The position numbers and the translations under genes are program-made. Shown in pieces: positions 6,644-13,527 of a DNA stretch of 15,619 nt; within the stretch, counting starts at the first letter, position 1; each line of letters opens with the position of its first letter. Location of the stretch: positions 1 through 15,619 of the forward strand of contig JACZWD010000038.1 of assembly GCA_022572335.1 (NCBI GenBank). The letters run 5' to 3'. The notes under the pieces are model-generated. The model searched no databases, was not told the origin of the DNA, and saw only the letters and a list, made by a program, of their open reading frames with translations. Source of the stretch: Pseudomonadota bacterium. Its GTDB lineage: Bacteria; Pseudomonadota; Alphaproteobacteria; Rhodospirillales; 2-02-FULL-58-16.

Positions 6644-7605
6644 CACACGTTCTCCCGGTTCTTGTCGGGGCCGGCGAAGCGCCTGCGCAGCCCGCCGCCC
6701 CACTGTTCGATCAACCCGATTCCGGCGACCATCATGGCGGCCCAGCCGGTGATCAGCAAAAGGACATAAAACACGAAATAAAATACCGCCAGCAACATGG
6801 TCAGGGGCACCGCGCGGCGGGCCAGGGCGTGGATCACCGCCAGGCCAAGGAAGAAAAACGGCACCGCCAGGATGATCACCAGATTGCGGCCGATATACTC
6901 CAACTCCCCCGGCGCCAACAGCGCAACGGCCGCCGACGCGACCAAAAGCGAGGACATCCACTCGGGCAGTTTCAGGTCCGCCAGCGGTGTTCGCGGCCGC
7001 AGGCCGCGTCCCATGCGTGCCAACAGGGCCTGGGCCAGGACTCCGTTGACCGTCGTCATCACCAACCAGGAGGTGACCACGAAGCCCGGAAACAGGGGCG
7101 TGAACCTGGCCACCGCCGTGGCGCGCTCGGTTTCGCCGAGGGCCGGCGCCATGATCGTGAAGGCCCGGTCCAGGTACGTGGATACGGAATCCTCGAGGCC
7201 CGCTTCTCCGACGGCGTGGCTGGCCAGGACCGCCGTCAGGAAGATGCCCGCGCCGAGGACCGTCAGCCAACCGAGGATGGAGCCTACCGGGTACCACTGG
7301 ACGCCGCCGGCGGGGCCGGTCGGCCTTTGCATCAGGGCCTGGCGGACGACCAGCGCCGCGGGCAGGGCATTGAGCAGTCCGTACAGGCCCGCCGTCGTGG
7401 CGCCTCCGGTCAGGCCGGCGACCATGAACCCGGTGACCCCGGCGACCGCTACCGCCTTGGCACCCAGGCCCAGGCCCACCAGCAGCAGCGGCAACGGTGC
7501 AAGGTAGACGAACACCAGTGCCGCCGGCGATCCCATCAGGAAGGTCATGGATGCGGCCGCGCTAAGGCCGCCGCCGCCGAGCGCGATAAGCATATCCTTG
7601 GACAT
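6643..7605 (-). CDS. DUF2232 family integral membrane protein
   Basis: A 320-residue multi-pass membrane protein of unknown function. Seen: about eight hydrophobic segments, roughly 5-25, 28-48, 50-75, 105-128, 170-195, 215-232, 240-262 and 268-296. The N-terminal half is Gly/Ala-rich and the tail Arg-rich and cytosolic by the positive-inside rule. Proteins of this kind sit between rpsR and rplI in many Alphaproteobacteria (recalled, not searched), and the position matches here: 77 bp after rpsR and one-base overlap with rplI. The start at 7605 has a GGGAGA Shine-Dalgarno. An in-frame ATG 8 codons upstream is less well placed. It shares the ribosomal transcript, but I see no motif that reveals a function. 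Confidence 0.82.
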   Translation of the reverse strand: MSKDMLIALGGGGLSAAASMTFLMGSPAALVFVYLAPLPLLLVGLGLGAKAVAVAGVTGFMVAGLTGGATTAGLYGLLNALPAALVVRQALMQRPTGPAGGVQWYPVGSILGWLTVLGAGIFLTAVLASHAVGEAGLEDSVSTYLDRAFTIMAPALGETERATAVARFTPLFPGFVVTSWLVMTTVNGVLAQALLARMGRGLRPRTPLADLKLPEWMSSLLVASAAVALLAPGELEYIGRNLVIILAVPFFFLGLAVIHALARRAVPLTMLLAVFYFVFYVLLLITGWAAMMVAGIGLIEQWGGGLRRRFAGPDKNRENV

Positions 7606-7682
7606 CCCGCTCTCCCGGCGGACGGGCATGTGTTCCCGCGCCCATCCCCGGCGTGGTACGGGGCCCGTGTTTCGGTTGTAGC

Positions 7683-7955
7683 CTACTTGACCAAGTAGGG
7701 GATCAAGGCGAGGTAACGGGCCCGTTTGATCGCTTTCGCCAGCTTGCGTTGCATCTTGGTCGAGACCGCTGTTATGCGGCTCGGCATGATCTTGCCCCGC
7801 TCCGACGTGTAGCGCTGAAGGAGCCGCACATCCTTGTAGTCGATCTTCGGCGCCCCCCGCCCGCTGAACGGGCACGTCTTGCGGCGCCGGAAAAACGGGC
7901 GTCGACCCCCGCCCCCGCCACCGCCACCGCGGCGTTGTTTCGGTGCAGGTGGCAT
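7683..7955 (-). CDS. rpsR: 30S ribosomal protein S18
   Basis: Small-subunit protein S18, which pairs with S6 on the central domain of 16S rRNA. Seen: 90 residues. The core KIDYKDVRLLQRYTSERGKIMPSRI and the KMQRKLAKAIKRARYLALIPY end are diagnostic. The N-terminus has an unusual run of eight glycines between Arg clusters. The ATG at 7953-7955 overlaps the rpsF stop by one base (TGATG), with AGGGGA 7-8 nt upstream. A GTG immediately before the ATG is possible but would enlarge the overlap without gain. Translation is probably coupled to rpsF, as expected for partners made in equal amounts. Confidence 0.97.
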   Translation of the reverse strand: MPPAPKQRRGGGGGGGGRRPFFRRRKTCPFSGRGAPKIDYKDVRLLQRYTSERGKIMPSRITAVSTKMQRKLAKAIKRARYLALIPYLVK

Positions 7956-8713
7956 CACGCGTCCCCTTTCGTCTCGTCCTCATCCGCGGACGCGGCCTTT
8001 GCGGACGGCTTGGCGTCGTCGTCGCCCTCCGGCTTGGCCTTGGCCGGTTTCTTCCTGGCGGCGGCACCGCGCCCGCTGTCCTCGGCTTTGGCCTTGGCCG
8101 TGGCTTTGGTCTTGCCGGCGGCCATGTCCCCGGCCTTTCCGGCGGCCTTGTCCCCGGCCGTGTCGGCCGGCGCATCGTCGCCCGATTTCGGGGCCGCGTC
8201 CGGGGCCTCCGTTTTCGCCGGCCGGTCCGTTCCCTTCTCCGCCCTGGCGTGTTTCTGCGGCGCCTGCGGTTCGTCGCGGCGCGGTCGGCCCGCACGGCCC
8301 TCGTGGCCCTCGCGGCCCTCGCGGCCCTCGCGGCCCTCGCGGCCCTCGCGGCCCGCACGGCCCTCGCGGCCCTCGCGGTCCTCGCGGCCGCCGCGCCTCT
8401 GCATCATCGCCGACGGACCTTCCTCCAGTTCGTCCACGCGCAGCGTCAGATAACGCAGCACGTCCTCGTGGAGGCGCATCTGGCGTTCCATTTCGTGGAC
8501 GGCCTCGGCCGGCGCGTCGATGTTGAAAAGGACGTAGTGGGCCTTGCGGTTTTTCTTGATCCTGTACGCCAAGCCGCGCAGGCCCCAGTACTCCCGCTTG
8601 GCGACCGTGCCGCCCTGATCCTCGATGATCTTGGTGAAGTCGTCGGCCAGGGATTCCACCTGCGGCGTGGAAATGTCCTGGCGTGCGATGAACACGTTTT
8701 CGTAAAACGGCAT
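7955..8713 (-). CDS. rpsF: 30S ribosomal protein S6 with a long repetitive C-terminal extension
   Basis: Small-subunit protein S6. Residues 1-98 are a normal S6 ferredoxin-like fold: MPFYENVFIARQDIS, the REYWGLRGLAYRIKKNRKAHY segment and HEMERQMRLHEDVLRYLTLRVDE. Residues 99-252 are an extension that makes the protein 252 residues, against roughly 100-160 usual. Residues 107-144 are a Gly-Arg-Glu repeat built from 9-bp units. Residues 150-252 are Ala/Lys/Asp-rich, with AAGK and KATAKAKA segments, and probably disordered. The start at 8713 has AGGGAG 7 nt upstream; the open frame upstream of it has no ribosome site. It is the first gene of the run, behind a promoter and hairpin-bearing leader. 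Alphaproteobacterial S6 often has a charged tail, but this one is long. Confidence 0.95.
   Translation of the reverse strand: MPFYENVFIARQDISTPQVESLADDFTKIIEDQGGTVAKREYWGLRGLAYRIKKNRKAHYVLFNIDAPAEAVHEMERQMRLHEDVLRYLTLRVDELEEGPSAMMQRRGGREDREGREGRAGREGREGREGREGREGHEGRAGRPRRDEPQAPQKHARAEKGTDRPAKTEAPDAAPKSGDDAPADTAGDKAAGKAGDMAAGKTKATAKAKAEDSGRGAAARKKPAKAKPEGDDDAKPSAKAASADEDETKGDA
8282..8395 (-). repeat. 9-bp tandem repeat coding Gly-Arg-Glu units in rpsF
   Basis: Plus-strand units of GGCCCTCGC and close variants repeat in register about ten times, coding GRE (with GRA, GHE and RED variants) in S6 residues 107-144. The period is exactly 9, so frame is kept if units are gained or lost. The near identity of central units points to recent expansion. 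Confidence 0.85.
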
Positions 8714-8739
8714 TCCTGTCTCCCTACGGATTATCTCAA

Positions 8740-8776
8740 CCCCGCAAACGCGGGGCATAGCCGGGATCACCCCGGC
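8740..8776 (-). promoter_or_regulatory. two hairpins in the rpsF mRNA leader
   Basis: In the minus-strand transcript GCCGGG/CCCGGC (8771-8776 with 8760-8765, 5-nt loop) is followed by CCCCGC/GCGGGG (8750-8755 with 8740-8745, 4-nt loop), ending about 26 nt before the rpsF ATG. There is no U-run, so they are not a classical terminator. rpsF leaders in several bacteria bind the S6:S18 complex for feedback control, so this could be such a site; the match to that motif is not verified. Confidence 0.45.
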
Positions 8777-8798
8777 AGGAAGCGCCAAAGAGGCGCGC

Positions 8799-8826
8799 AC
8801 TATACACACTTACAATAAGGGCGCAA
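8799..8826 (-). promoter_or_regulatory. candidate sigma-70 promoter of the rpsF-rpsR-rplI operon
   Basis: The minus strand has TTGCGC (8821-8826), a 16-bp spacer and TATAGT (8799-8804). Predicted transcription start is near 8792, giving a leader of about 80 nt that contains the two hairpins. It is an AT-rich island in GC-rich surroundings at the place expected for the operon promoter. Confidence 0.6.
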
Positions 8827-9000
8827 GCGGGTTTGGGACGCCGCCGCCGCCGCCGCGGGCGGCCTTGAGGCTGCGATTCTCCGGGGTTCGCCGGCCTAGT
8901 GGCCTGCATCAGCTAAAGTGCGCCCCTACGATCGCTTTTCCCGTTTCCTCGGTAGGAGGGGAGGCGCAGGCGATGGCGTCCCATCGGAAAGCCTTCCCGA

Positions 9001-9072
9001 CGCCCCGGGGGGCCACCGGGGGGTGTCCCCCCGACAATGTATGCGGGGGGCGCCCCCGCGGCCCCCGGGGCG
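9001..9072. repeat. G/C-only three-arm palindromic element
   Basis: Outer arms CGCCCCGGGGGGCC (9001-9014) and GGCCCCCGGGGCG (9060-9072) pair over 13 bp with one bulged G. Inside are two perfect 7-bp hairpins with 3-nt loops: 9017-9023/9027-9033 and 9043-9049/9053-9059. They are joined by a 9-base linker containing ACAATGTA. It starts 19 bp after the XRE stop and lies upstream of the rpsF promoter. It could act as an insulator, a repetitive extragenic element or a protein site. The rest of the 8827-9091 gap (a GCC run at 8840-8855 and mixed GC-rich sequence) shows no gene that I can support. Confidence 0.7.
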
Positions 9073-9091
9073 TAAGCCAGGGGCGCGGACG

Positions 9092-9499
9092 TTATTCCCG
9101 GGCCAGGGTGCGCGCCAGCTGGCTCAGGGCCTCCTGGTGGCGCCCGTTGGTGATCTGGGCGAAATTGCGCGCCAGCTCAAGACACATGCGCTGACGTCCG
9201 GTCAGGACTCCTCCTGCGGGCCGGTCTCCCAAACCTTCGAAGAAAAAACTCAACGGGACCCTCAGCACCTGGGCGATCTCATACAGCCGCCCCGCCGATA
9301 TGCGGTTGATGCCGTGCTCGTACTTGTGGGTCTGCTGGTAGGAGACGCCGATCATGTCGGCCATCTGCTGCTGGCTCAACCCCAGCATGATGCGGCGCTC
9401 GCGGATACGGCCGCCCACGTAGCGGTCGGTTTCGGTGGCACGGGTGATCGTCGCGCCACGGCCTTGCAATGACTCGATTTTCCTGGATATCCGAGGCAC
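9092..9499 (-). CDS. XRE-family helix-turn-helix transcriptional regulator
   Basis: A 135-residue DNA-binding regulator. Seen: after a basic N-terminus comes TDRYVGGRIRERRIMLGLSQQQMADMIGVSYQQTHKYE, with the HTH SQQQMADMIGVSYQQTHKYE typical of Cro/CI-like proteins and the IRERR...LGLSQ lead-in common in alphaproteobacterial members. NRISAGRLYEIAQVLRVPLSFFFEGL follows, and the C-terminal third (about 98-135) is helical and without a known domain, so the effector is unknown. I chose GTG at 9497-9499 because GGAGGG lies 7 nt upstream. A longer frame from TTG at 9580 has no usable ribosome site. It stands alone between phaR and rpsF, behind an AT-rich promoter with a perfect inverted repeat, which suggests autoregulation. 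Targets cannot be told from sequence. Confidence 0.85.
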   Translation of the reverse strand: MPRISRKIESLQGRGATITRATETDRYVGGRIRERRIMLGLSQQQMADMIGVSYQQTHKYEHGINRISAGRLYEIAQVLRVPLSFFFEGLGDRPAGGVLTGRQRMCLELARNFAQITNGRHQEALSQLARTLARE

Positions 9500-9536
9500 G
9501 TGCGTTCCCTCCAAGATCACGTTGGGTGTACGCTTT

Positions 9537-9674
9537 TCATCGTTCGCCCCGTCGCCAAGGAAACCGGCGTTGGCCGCCAATCCCCCACGTGTCCGCTGCG
9601 GTCACGCCCTCGGTTTCGATCGCTTCGATGACGAGGACACGGTCGTCGGACACCCTTCCCTGAACCGCGGCCAT
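9537..9674 (-). CDS. possible 45-residue open frame in the XRE leader
   Basis: An ATG-started frame of 45 codons ending in TGA 37 bp before the XRE GTG. The middle (SDDRVLVIEAIETEGVTAAD) has third-position G/C like a real gene, whereas the Arg/Trp-rich end does not. The ribosome site is poor. It might be a leader peptide, a gene remnant or chance in GC-rich DNA. I do not recognise it. Confidence 0.22.
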   Translation of the reverse strand: MAAVQGRVSDDRVLVIEAIETEGVTAADTWGIGGQRRFPWRRGER

Positions 9675-9747
9675 GCGGTGCCTGACGTCCGTCGGCAGGT
9701 ATATCCTATCGCATTGTGTCCCACATTAAAACGTTAAGAGGCATAAA

Positions 9748-9776
9748 GATATACAATTTTTGGTGTATATATTCAA
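9748..9776 (-). promoter_or_regulatory. candidate XRE promoter overlapping a perfect inverted repeat
   Basis: The minus strand has TTGAAT (9771-9776), 17 bp, TATATC (9748-9753). The arms ATATACA (9749-9755) and TGTATAT (9764-9770), separated by 8 bp, form a perfect 7-bp dyad filling the spacer and the -10. That is a typical place for a repressor operator. The leader to the GTG would be about 240 nt. Confidence 0.5.
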
Positions 9777-9917
9777 GAGCCCGTAAAGCCGCAAACACGG
9801 GTCGGCCGGACGGCACGCCCGAACGGCGCCACGCTTCCGAAAGCGAAAGTGTTTACCGGCCGTTCCATCCCCGGTCGGGGAGGTCACGGGATGGTATTTT
9901 TGCGCCGCCCGCGGCCC

Positions 9918-10583
9918 TCAGGATTCGCCGCCGTTGCCGGTCAGGGCGTCCAACTGCTCTTGCATCTGGTTGAGCTTGGCCCGGAGTTCTTCCAGCTGCT
10001 CCTTGGCGGGTTCCGGCTCTTCCGTTTTACCGGCGTCTTTCTTGGCCGCGTCGTCACCGTAGGACGGCGCGAACATCTTCATGGCACGCTCGAAATTGGC
10101 GGCGTTCTGGTCGCCCATCTTCTCGAACTGGGCAAAGGGCATGAGGCCGCCCATGGCGTCGCTCATGTAATGACGCATCTGCTCCTGATTGCGGGCGAAC
10201 GACTGCATGGAGTATTCCAGATAGCGCGGCACCAGGGCCTGCAGGCTGTCGCCGTAGAAGCTGATCAGGTGGCGAAGGAAGCTGACCGGCAACAGGGTCT
10301 GTCCCTTCGATTCCTCCTCGACGATGATTTGGGTGAGTACGGACCGCGTGATGTCGTCGCCCGTCTTCGCGTCGTAGACGACAAAGTCGCAGCCGTCCTT
10401 GACCATCTGCGACAGGTGGTCGAGGGTCACGTAACTACTGGTCGCCGTGTTGTAGAGGCGCCGGTTCGCGTACTTCTTGATGGTGACCGGCGTCTTTTCC
10501 GAACCGGAACCGTCGCCCCGGGAAGTGTCAGCCATGGCCGGGTTGTCCCAAGTGCCCTTGCGCGTCTCCGCCATTGGTACCAT
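9918..10583 (-). CDS. phaR: polyhydroxyalkanoate synthesis repressor PhaR
   Basis: DNA-binding regulator that also binds PHA granules; in the known model polymer titrates it off DNA and de-represses phasin and phaR genes. Seen: 221 residues. The N-terminal DNA-binding domain starts TIKKYANRRLYNTATSSYVTL (34-54) and continues through GDDITRSVLTQIIVEEE (75-91), the hallmark of the PHB accumulation regulator family. LLPVSFLRHLISFYGDSLQALVPRYLEYSM (97-126) is the second conserved part, and 193-215 is a Glu/Leu-rich coiled coil. The ATG at 10583 has GGGAGG 7 nt upstream. Later in-frame ATGs (10574, 10532) are less well supported, and the upstream GTG/ATG starts extend into the promoter. It diverges from the PHA synthase genes, with a PhaR-like site between. 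Confidence 0.94.
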   Translation of the reverse strand: MVPMAETRKGTWDNPAMADTSRGDGSGSEKTPVTIKKYANRRLYNTATSSYVTLDHLSQMVKDGCDFVVYDAKTGDDITRSVLTQIIVEEESKGQTLLPVSFLRHLISFYGDSLQALVPRYLEYSMQSFARNQEQMRHYMSDAMGGLMPFAQFEKMGDQNAANFERAMKMFAPSYGDDAAKKDAGKTEEPEPAKEQLEELRAKLNQMQEQLDALTGNGGES

Positions 10584-10604
10584 AAAAAGACCTCCCGGAA
10601 AATG

Positions 10605-10615
10605 CTGCATTGCAG
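10605..10615. promoter_or_regulatory. candidate PhaR operator CTGC-ATT-GCAG
   Basis: A perfect CTGC-N3-GCAG dyad 22 bp upstream of the phaR ATG and about 40 bp upstream of the opposing synthase-operon -10. As I recall, PhaR of Paracoccus denitrificans binds CTGC-N3/4-GCAG sites. The placement supports autoregulation of phaR and possibly control of the divergent operon. Confidence 0.65.
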
Positions 10616-10645
10616 TGAAATTTCCCCCGCCCTCGTCGGGCGCGG

Positions 10646-10651
10646 TATAAT
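10646..10651 (+). promoter_or_regulatory. candidate -10 box for the PHA synthase operon
   Basis: A perfect TATAAT with predicted start near 10658, about 20 nt before the small-subunit ATG. The -35 zone is C-rich (TCCCCC at 17 bp), so the promoter may need an activator. A CGCCC/GGGCG stem (10628-10642) lies in the spacer. Confidence 0.45.
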
Positions 10652-10678
10652 GACTGCCGCGGGACACGTGGAAAGGCC

Positions 10679-11119
10679 ATGTCCGAGCCTCCGGATTTGC
10701 ACGCCCTGGCCCAACGGTACCTGGACCTTTGGCAGGAGCAGTTGGCCGGCCTTGCCGAGGACCGCGAGGTCGCCGAACTCATGGCCCGGACGATCGAGTT
10801 GATGAATACGGGCGCCGCCGCCTTCGCCTCCATGGCCCAGGCCGCGACGGCGCCGCCCGAAGGCGAGGCAAAGGGCGGTGAACCCCCGAAACGCGATGGC
10901 ACCGACACCAGGCAAAAGCCCGACGCCAGCCCCTCCGCCGCCGCAGGCCGTGCCCCCGGGGCCCAGGCCCCTGCCGCTGCACGTGGCGCTCCAGACCATG
11001 ATCTGGCTGAGTGCACGCGCCGCCTTGGGGCCCTTGAAAAGCGGGTTGCTGCCCTGGAGGCCGGAACTCGCCGAGGCCGCGGCGGCGCTGAGGGAGGATC
11101 TCGGCCGCGTCGATCCTGA
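10679..11119 (+). CDS. small helical protein upstream of phaC, possible PHA synthase subunit or phasin
   Basis: A 146-residue protein of uncertain family. Seen: an amphipathic helical N-terminus (5-55: LHALAQRYLDLWQEQLAGL, then a long AELMARTIELM helix), a Pro/Ala/Gly-rich linker (57-105), and a heptad coiled coil (108-127, with L-GALEKRVAALEAG), then an Arg/Gly tail. This helix-linker-coiled-coil layout recalls the accessory subunits of class III and IV PHA synthases (PhaE, the Bacillus PhaR subunit) or phasins, but it is much shorter than PhaE. Start: ATG at 10679 with GGAAAGG just upstream and a TATAAT at 10646. Its last 242 bp overlap phaC in another frame. It could instead be the N-terminus of a synthase split by a frameshift; the coiled coil in this frame argues against that. 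Confidence 0.6.
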   Translation: MSEPPDLHALAQRYLDLWQEQLAGLAEDREVAELMARTIELMNTGAAAFASMAQAATAPPEGEAKGGEPPKRDGTDTRQKPDASPSAAAGRAPGAQAPAAARGAPDHDLAECTRRLGALEKRVAALEAGTRRGRGGAEGGSRPRRS

Positions 11120-12167
11120 CGCCTTCGCGGGCGCCGTCGACGCCGAGGCCTGCCGGCGGCTCGCCGCGTTCGCCGACGGGGGGCGGGCCTATCGCCGCCA
11201 CCCCCGCCGGGCGCGGCCGGCCGATCCGCCCGTCGTGTGGAGCGAGGGATCGACGCGGCTTCTCGACTACGGCGCGGGCGCGGCGAAGGGGGCCGGCGCC
11301 GTCCCCCTGGTGGTCGTCCCGTCGCTGATCAACCGGGCCTACATCCTGGATCTTACCGAAAAACGCAGCCTCGTGCGCAGCCTGGCGGCGCGTGGGTTCC
11401 GGCCGTTTCTGGTGGATTGGGGCGCTCCCGGCGCGGCGGAACGGGCCTTCACGCTCACCGACTACGTCGCCGGGCGTCTGGAAGCGGCCCTGGCCGCGGC
11501 CGTCGACCTGGCCGGCCGGCCGGCCGGCGTCATCGGCTACTGCATGGGCGGTCTGCTGGCCCTGGCGCTGGCCCAGCGCCAGCCCGGCCGCGTTGCCGCG
11601 CTCGCCCTCATGGGCACGCCGTGGGATTTCCACGCCGGCCAGACGGGCAAGATCCGCCTGCTCAGGGCCATGGCGCCCCAGTTGGCCATGATGATGGATC
11701 GGCTCGGCGTCCTGCCGGTGGATGTCCTGCAGGCGATGTTCATGAGCCTCGACCCCTATCTCACGTCGCGCAAGTTCCAACGGTTCGCCGCCCTCGACGG
11801 GGGCTCGCAAAAGGCCCGGCACTTCGTCGTCCTCGAGGACTGGCTCAACGACGGGGTGCCCCTGGCCGGGCCGGTGGCGCACGAATGCCTGGTCGGCTGG
11901 TACGTGGAAAACAGGCCGGCGCGCGGCGTCTGGCGCATCGCCGGGCGGCCGGTGCTGCCGGCCGAAGTGCCGGCGCGGTCGCTGGTGATGATCCCGGGCA
12001 AGGACCACATCGTGCCGCCCGCCTCGGCGGCGCCGCTTGCCGATGCCCTGCCGCGGGCGGAGCGCCGGGTGGTTGGCGCCGGCCATATCGGCATGGTCGC
12101 CGGTGGCCGCGCGGCGACGATTCTGTACGGACCCCTGGCGCGCTGGCTGAAGGCGGCGATGGCCTGA
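10878..12167 (+). CDS. phaC: class III-like polyhydroxyalkanoate synthase PhaC
   Basis: Alpha/beta-hydrolase-fold polymerase that joins 3-hydroxyacyl-CoA units into PHA. Seen (numbered from the GTG): Pro-rich N-terminus (1-35), then from about 143 the fold proper: VPLVVVPSLINRAYILDL, FLVDWG at 177-182, and the lipase-like box GYCMGG with nucleophile C222. Later come LMGTPWDF, SLDPY, GKDHIVPP with D376, and GHIG with H403. The Cys-Asp-His triad is complete. At about 425 residues, and with NRAY/DWG/DHxVPP/GHIG spacing, it resembles class III PhaC (about 355) plus an extra N-terminus, rather than class I (about 580). Start: GTG 10878 (GAGG 9 nt upstream) or ATG 10896. Third-position G/C shows the frame is coding from about 10920, inside the overlapping gene. 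Confidence 0.85.
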   Translation: MNPRNAMAPTPGKSPTPAPPPPQAVPPGPRPLPLHVALQTMIWLSARAALGPLKSGLLPWRPELAEAAAALREDLGRVDPDAFAGAVDAEACRRLAAFADGGRAYRRHPRRARPADPPVVWSEGSTRLLDYGAGAAKGAGAVPLVVVPSLINRAYILDLTEKRSLVRSLAARGFRPFLVDWGAPGAAERAFTLTDYVAGRLEAALAAAVDLAGRPAGVIGYCMGGLLALALAQRQPGRVAALALMGTPWDFHAGQTGKIRLLRAMAPQLAMMMDRLGVLPVDVLQAMFMSLDPYLTSRKFQRFAALDGGSQKARHFVVLEDWLNDGVPLAGPVAHECLVGWYVENRPARGVWRIAGRPVLPAEVPARSLVMIPGKDHIVPPASAAPLADALPRAERRVVGAGHIGMVAGGRAATILYGPLARWLKAAMA

Positions 12168-12182
12168 AAAGTTTTTTCGCGG

Positions 12183-12191
12183 TGCAGCATT
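12183..12191 (+). promoter_or_regulatory. TGCAGCATT motif shared with the phaR operator region
   Basis: The same nine bases occur on the minus strand at 10601-10609, overlapping the CTGC-N3-GCAG site before phaR. Here they sit 7 bp upstream of the phaA -35. It may be a weak or half PhaR site; chance is possible. Confidence 0.35.
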
Positions 12192-12198
12192 CCGTCCC

Positions 12199-12227
12199 TT
12201 GTTTCGCCGTCCGGGCGGCCCTATAAC
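12199..12227 (+). promoter_or_regulatory. candidate promoter of phaAB
   Basis: TTGTTT (12199-12204), a 17-bp spacer and TATAAC (12222-12227), in the phaC-phaA gap. Predicted start is near 12234, about 45 nt before the phaA ATG, which has a GAGGAG ribosome site. phaAB can therefore be expressed apart from phaC. Confidence 0.55.
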
Positions 12228-12279
12228 GGCCGCCACGCCGCGCGCCAACCGCCGCGCATCCTGATCGAGGAGACATCCA

Positions 12280-13455
<1,176 letters not shown>

Positions 13456-13474
13456 CGCGGGTTTCGAACGCCAT

Positions 13475-13495
13475 GCCGGGTCGGGACGGCCCGGC
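13475..13495 (+). other. GC hairpin in the phaA-phaB gap
   Basis: GCCGGG (13475-13480) and CCCGGC (13490-13495) flank a 9-nt loop. No U-run follows, and the phaB ribosome site lies 15-20 bp downstream. It could set relative phaA/phaB mRNA stability or be incidental. Confidence 0.3.
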
Positions 13496-13527
13496 CAAGG
13501 GAACTCAAGCACGAGGGGGATTAGGTC

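Larger units (their letters stand above)
9500..9917. other. intergenic region between the XRE regulator and phaR
   Basis: A 418-bp stretch. From right to left: a GC-rich part after the phaR stop (9777-9917) with only short stems, such as CGCTT/AAGCG at 9832-9845, and no U-rich terminator; an AT-rich island (9715-9780) holding the probable XRE promoter and an inverted repeat; then a leader of about 240 nt with one small open frame. No RNA gene is recognisable. Confidence 0.5.

Noticed and set aside
8282..8395. CRISPR-like short tandem repeats
   Set aside because: Units are 9 bp, contiguous, without spacers and in frame inside rpsF.
8865..9194. 109-residue plus-strand open frame between rpsF and the XRE gene
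   Set aside because: Composition follows the GC palindrome and the antisense of the XRE gene; no ribosome site and no recognisable domain.
9092..9580. XRE regulator starting at TTG 9580
   Set aside because: No ribosome site at usable spacing; GTG at 9499 has GGAGGG 7 nt upstream.
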